Below, in pieces: positions 63,298 to 64,000 of a stretch of 64,000 bases of DNA. Position 1 is the first letter of the stretch, and each line of letters begins with the position of its first letter. A program made the translations under genes and the position numbers. This DNA comes from Isoetes taiwanensis (taxonomy: Eukaryota > Streptophyta > Lycopodiopsida > Isoetales > Isoetaceae): contig JAJEKV010000096.1 in assembly GCA_021234155.1 (NCBI GenBank), positions 541,501 to 605,500 of the forward strand. Direction: 5' to 3'. The notes below the pieces were generated by a model. That model had not been told where the DNA came from, ran no database searches, and saw nothing but the letters and a program-made list of their open reading frames with translations.

Positions 63298-64000
63298 GTA
63301 AGTGTTTGATTATGCTGTTAACGTTAGCAATCTATATTAGCCACCAGGATTATTTGCATCTTCTTGACCTCCTTCTGTGGGTAATCCAGGAAGTTTATCA
63401 TGTGTTTTGAGAACATGTGAATTGGACTTGTGTGAAGAAAAGCTTTATTGTGTTACAGCATTTTTGCGTCTTCACATTTTTATGTTATAAGGAGGGTTTT
63501 ACTTGGGTCATCAAAAAGTAAGGCTCGAGAAACTGCTTAGGTTTATGAGATCGAAGAACGACAGATTTATTAATGTCTACAGGGGCCTATGAGACAAATA
63601 ATACAATTGTAAAGTATGAACAGCTAGGAGCAAGTTATATGCATTCTACTTTACAAAAGAGAATTAAATTCCTGAAGATCGGGAAGGGGTTTCTTTAGTA
63701 GCTAGAGCAAAATATTAGGTGATCCTTTAAACTGCTCGCATAACTCTTTCAGAAACCCTCAAGGAAATTCATTTAGAGCCACTTGGCCTCTGAGAAGGAG
63801 GCGGATCATATTTCTGTTTATTGCTCTTTCCATCATCACTGATAAAGAAAGAGGTCATTTGTGGCTGCGTGAATGTTGTCCCCGCTTAACGAAAAAGGCC
63901 AGCTTGTTGCTTAAATAGGGAACTCCTAAATTCAGTCATTTCTGAAGATAAGAAGCCACATATTGTCTGCAAATCTGATTAACGATGTGGCCTCTCGGAA
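63298..64000 (+). other. Intron 2 of the PNPase-like gene (incomplete)
   Basis: After the donor at 63298 I found no exon continuing the RNase PH domain (expected to begin with an IVYT-like segment) before the window ends. A LINE-type 3' tail lies within (see 63560). The rest has no recognised feature. Confidence 0.5.
63560..63615 (-). mobile_element. Possible LINE 3' tail in the intron
   Basis: TTTATTAATGTCTACAGGGG and CCTATGAGACAAATAATAC resemble the antisense 3' ends of LINEs C and D (TATTATGTCTATGGGAGG, CCTATTAGACAAAAC). No (GA)n tract is next to it and the upstream LINE coding part could not be recognised. Confidence 0.4.

Noticed and set aside
63298-64000. Third exon of the PNPase-like gene
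   Set aside because: No acceptor followed by the expected RNase PH continuation was found before the end of the window.

Overview
The window is nuclear DNA of a land plant with a large, repeat-dense genome. The signs are introns with plant-type splice sites, the 5' part of a chloroplast/mitochondrial-type polynucleotide phosphorylase gene, a cytosolic small heat-shock protein fragment, an LTR element primed by initiator tRNA-Met, and hAT, PIF/Harbinger and L1-type elements. The sequence does not name the species. A seed-free plant (fern or lycophyte) is only a guess. Only one probable host gene is present, at the far right (two exons, 62307-63297). Nearly everything else is transposable elements, many inserted into each other.

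Layout. 1-3.4 kb: a decayed hAT transposase (BED finger + DUF659) in otherwise featureless sequence. 3.4-8.8 kb: an old, heavily mutated non-LTR retrotransposon (ORF1 and EN-RT ORF2) with internal tandem duplications. 8.97-14.84 kb: a plant L1 element with poly(A) tail and a 17-bp target-site duplication (TSD). 15.1-61.8 kb: a domain dominated by one superfamily of LINEs (called A-F here), all on the minus strand and almost all bounded by (GA)n tracts. LINE B is split into four pieces spread over 15999-41737: a Helitron-like tandem dimer (16662-22370) sits between two T's; a hAT element with 8-bp TSD (22919-35417) sits further upstream and itself contains a 11.6-kb LTR retrotransposon with 5-bp TSD (23244-34798); a third insert (about 35998-39053) carries a small heat-shock protein fragment and a perfect 358-bp inverted repeat. 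LINE C is split by a second hAT copy. Two PIF/Harbinger elements (44457-48979 and 57682-60430), each with a Myb-like or related ORF1 remnant and a DDE transposase pseudogene, plus one Harbinger MITE, lie between the LINEs and also sit at purine tracts.

Most notable observations: (1) the LTR retrotransposon carries an uninterrupted 82-codon ORF that looks like an internally shortened histone H3: the N-terminal RTKQTAR tail and the C-terminal FED...HAKRVT...LA..I.G segment; (2) the LINEs appear to integrate specifically and in one orientation into (TC)n microsatellites, with almost no 5' UTR; (3) in both LINE copies that retain the junction, ORF1 and the endonuclease ORF2 are in one frame separated by a single UAG with identical spacing to the first ORF2 AUG; (4) the LTR element contains repeated long hairpins; (5) the Helitron-like dimer has conserved ends, unrelated middles and a precise TT insertion site.

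The transposon genes are mostly pseudogenes: frameshifts, stops and 5' truncations are common. Identities were judged by eye from translated motifs; no searches or alignments were computed.
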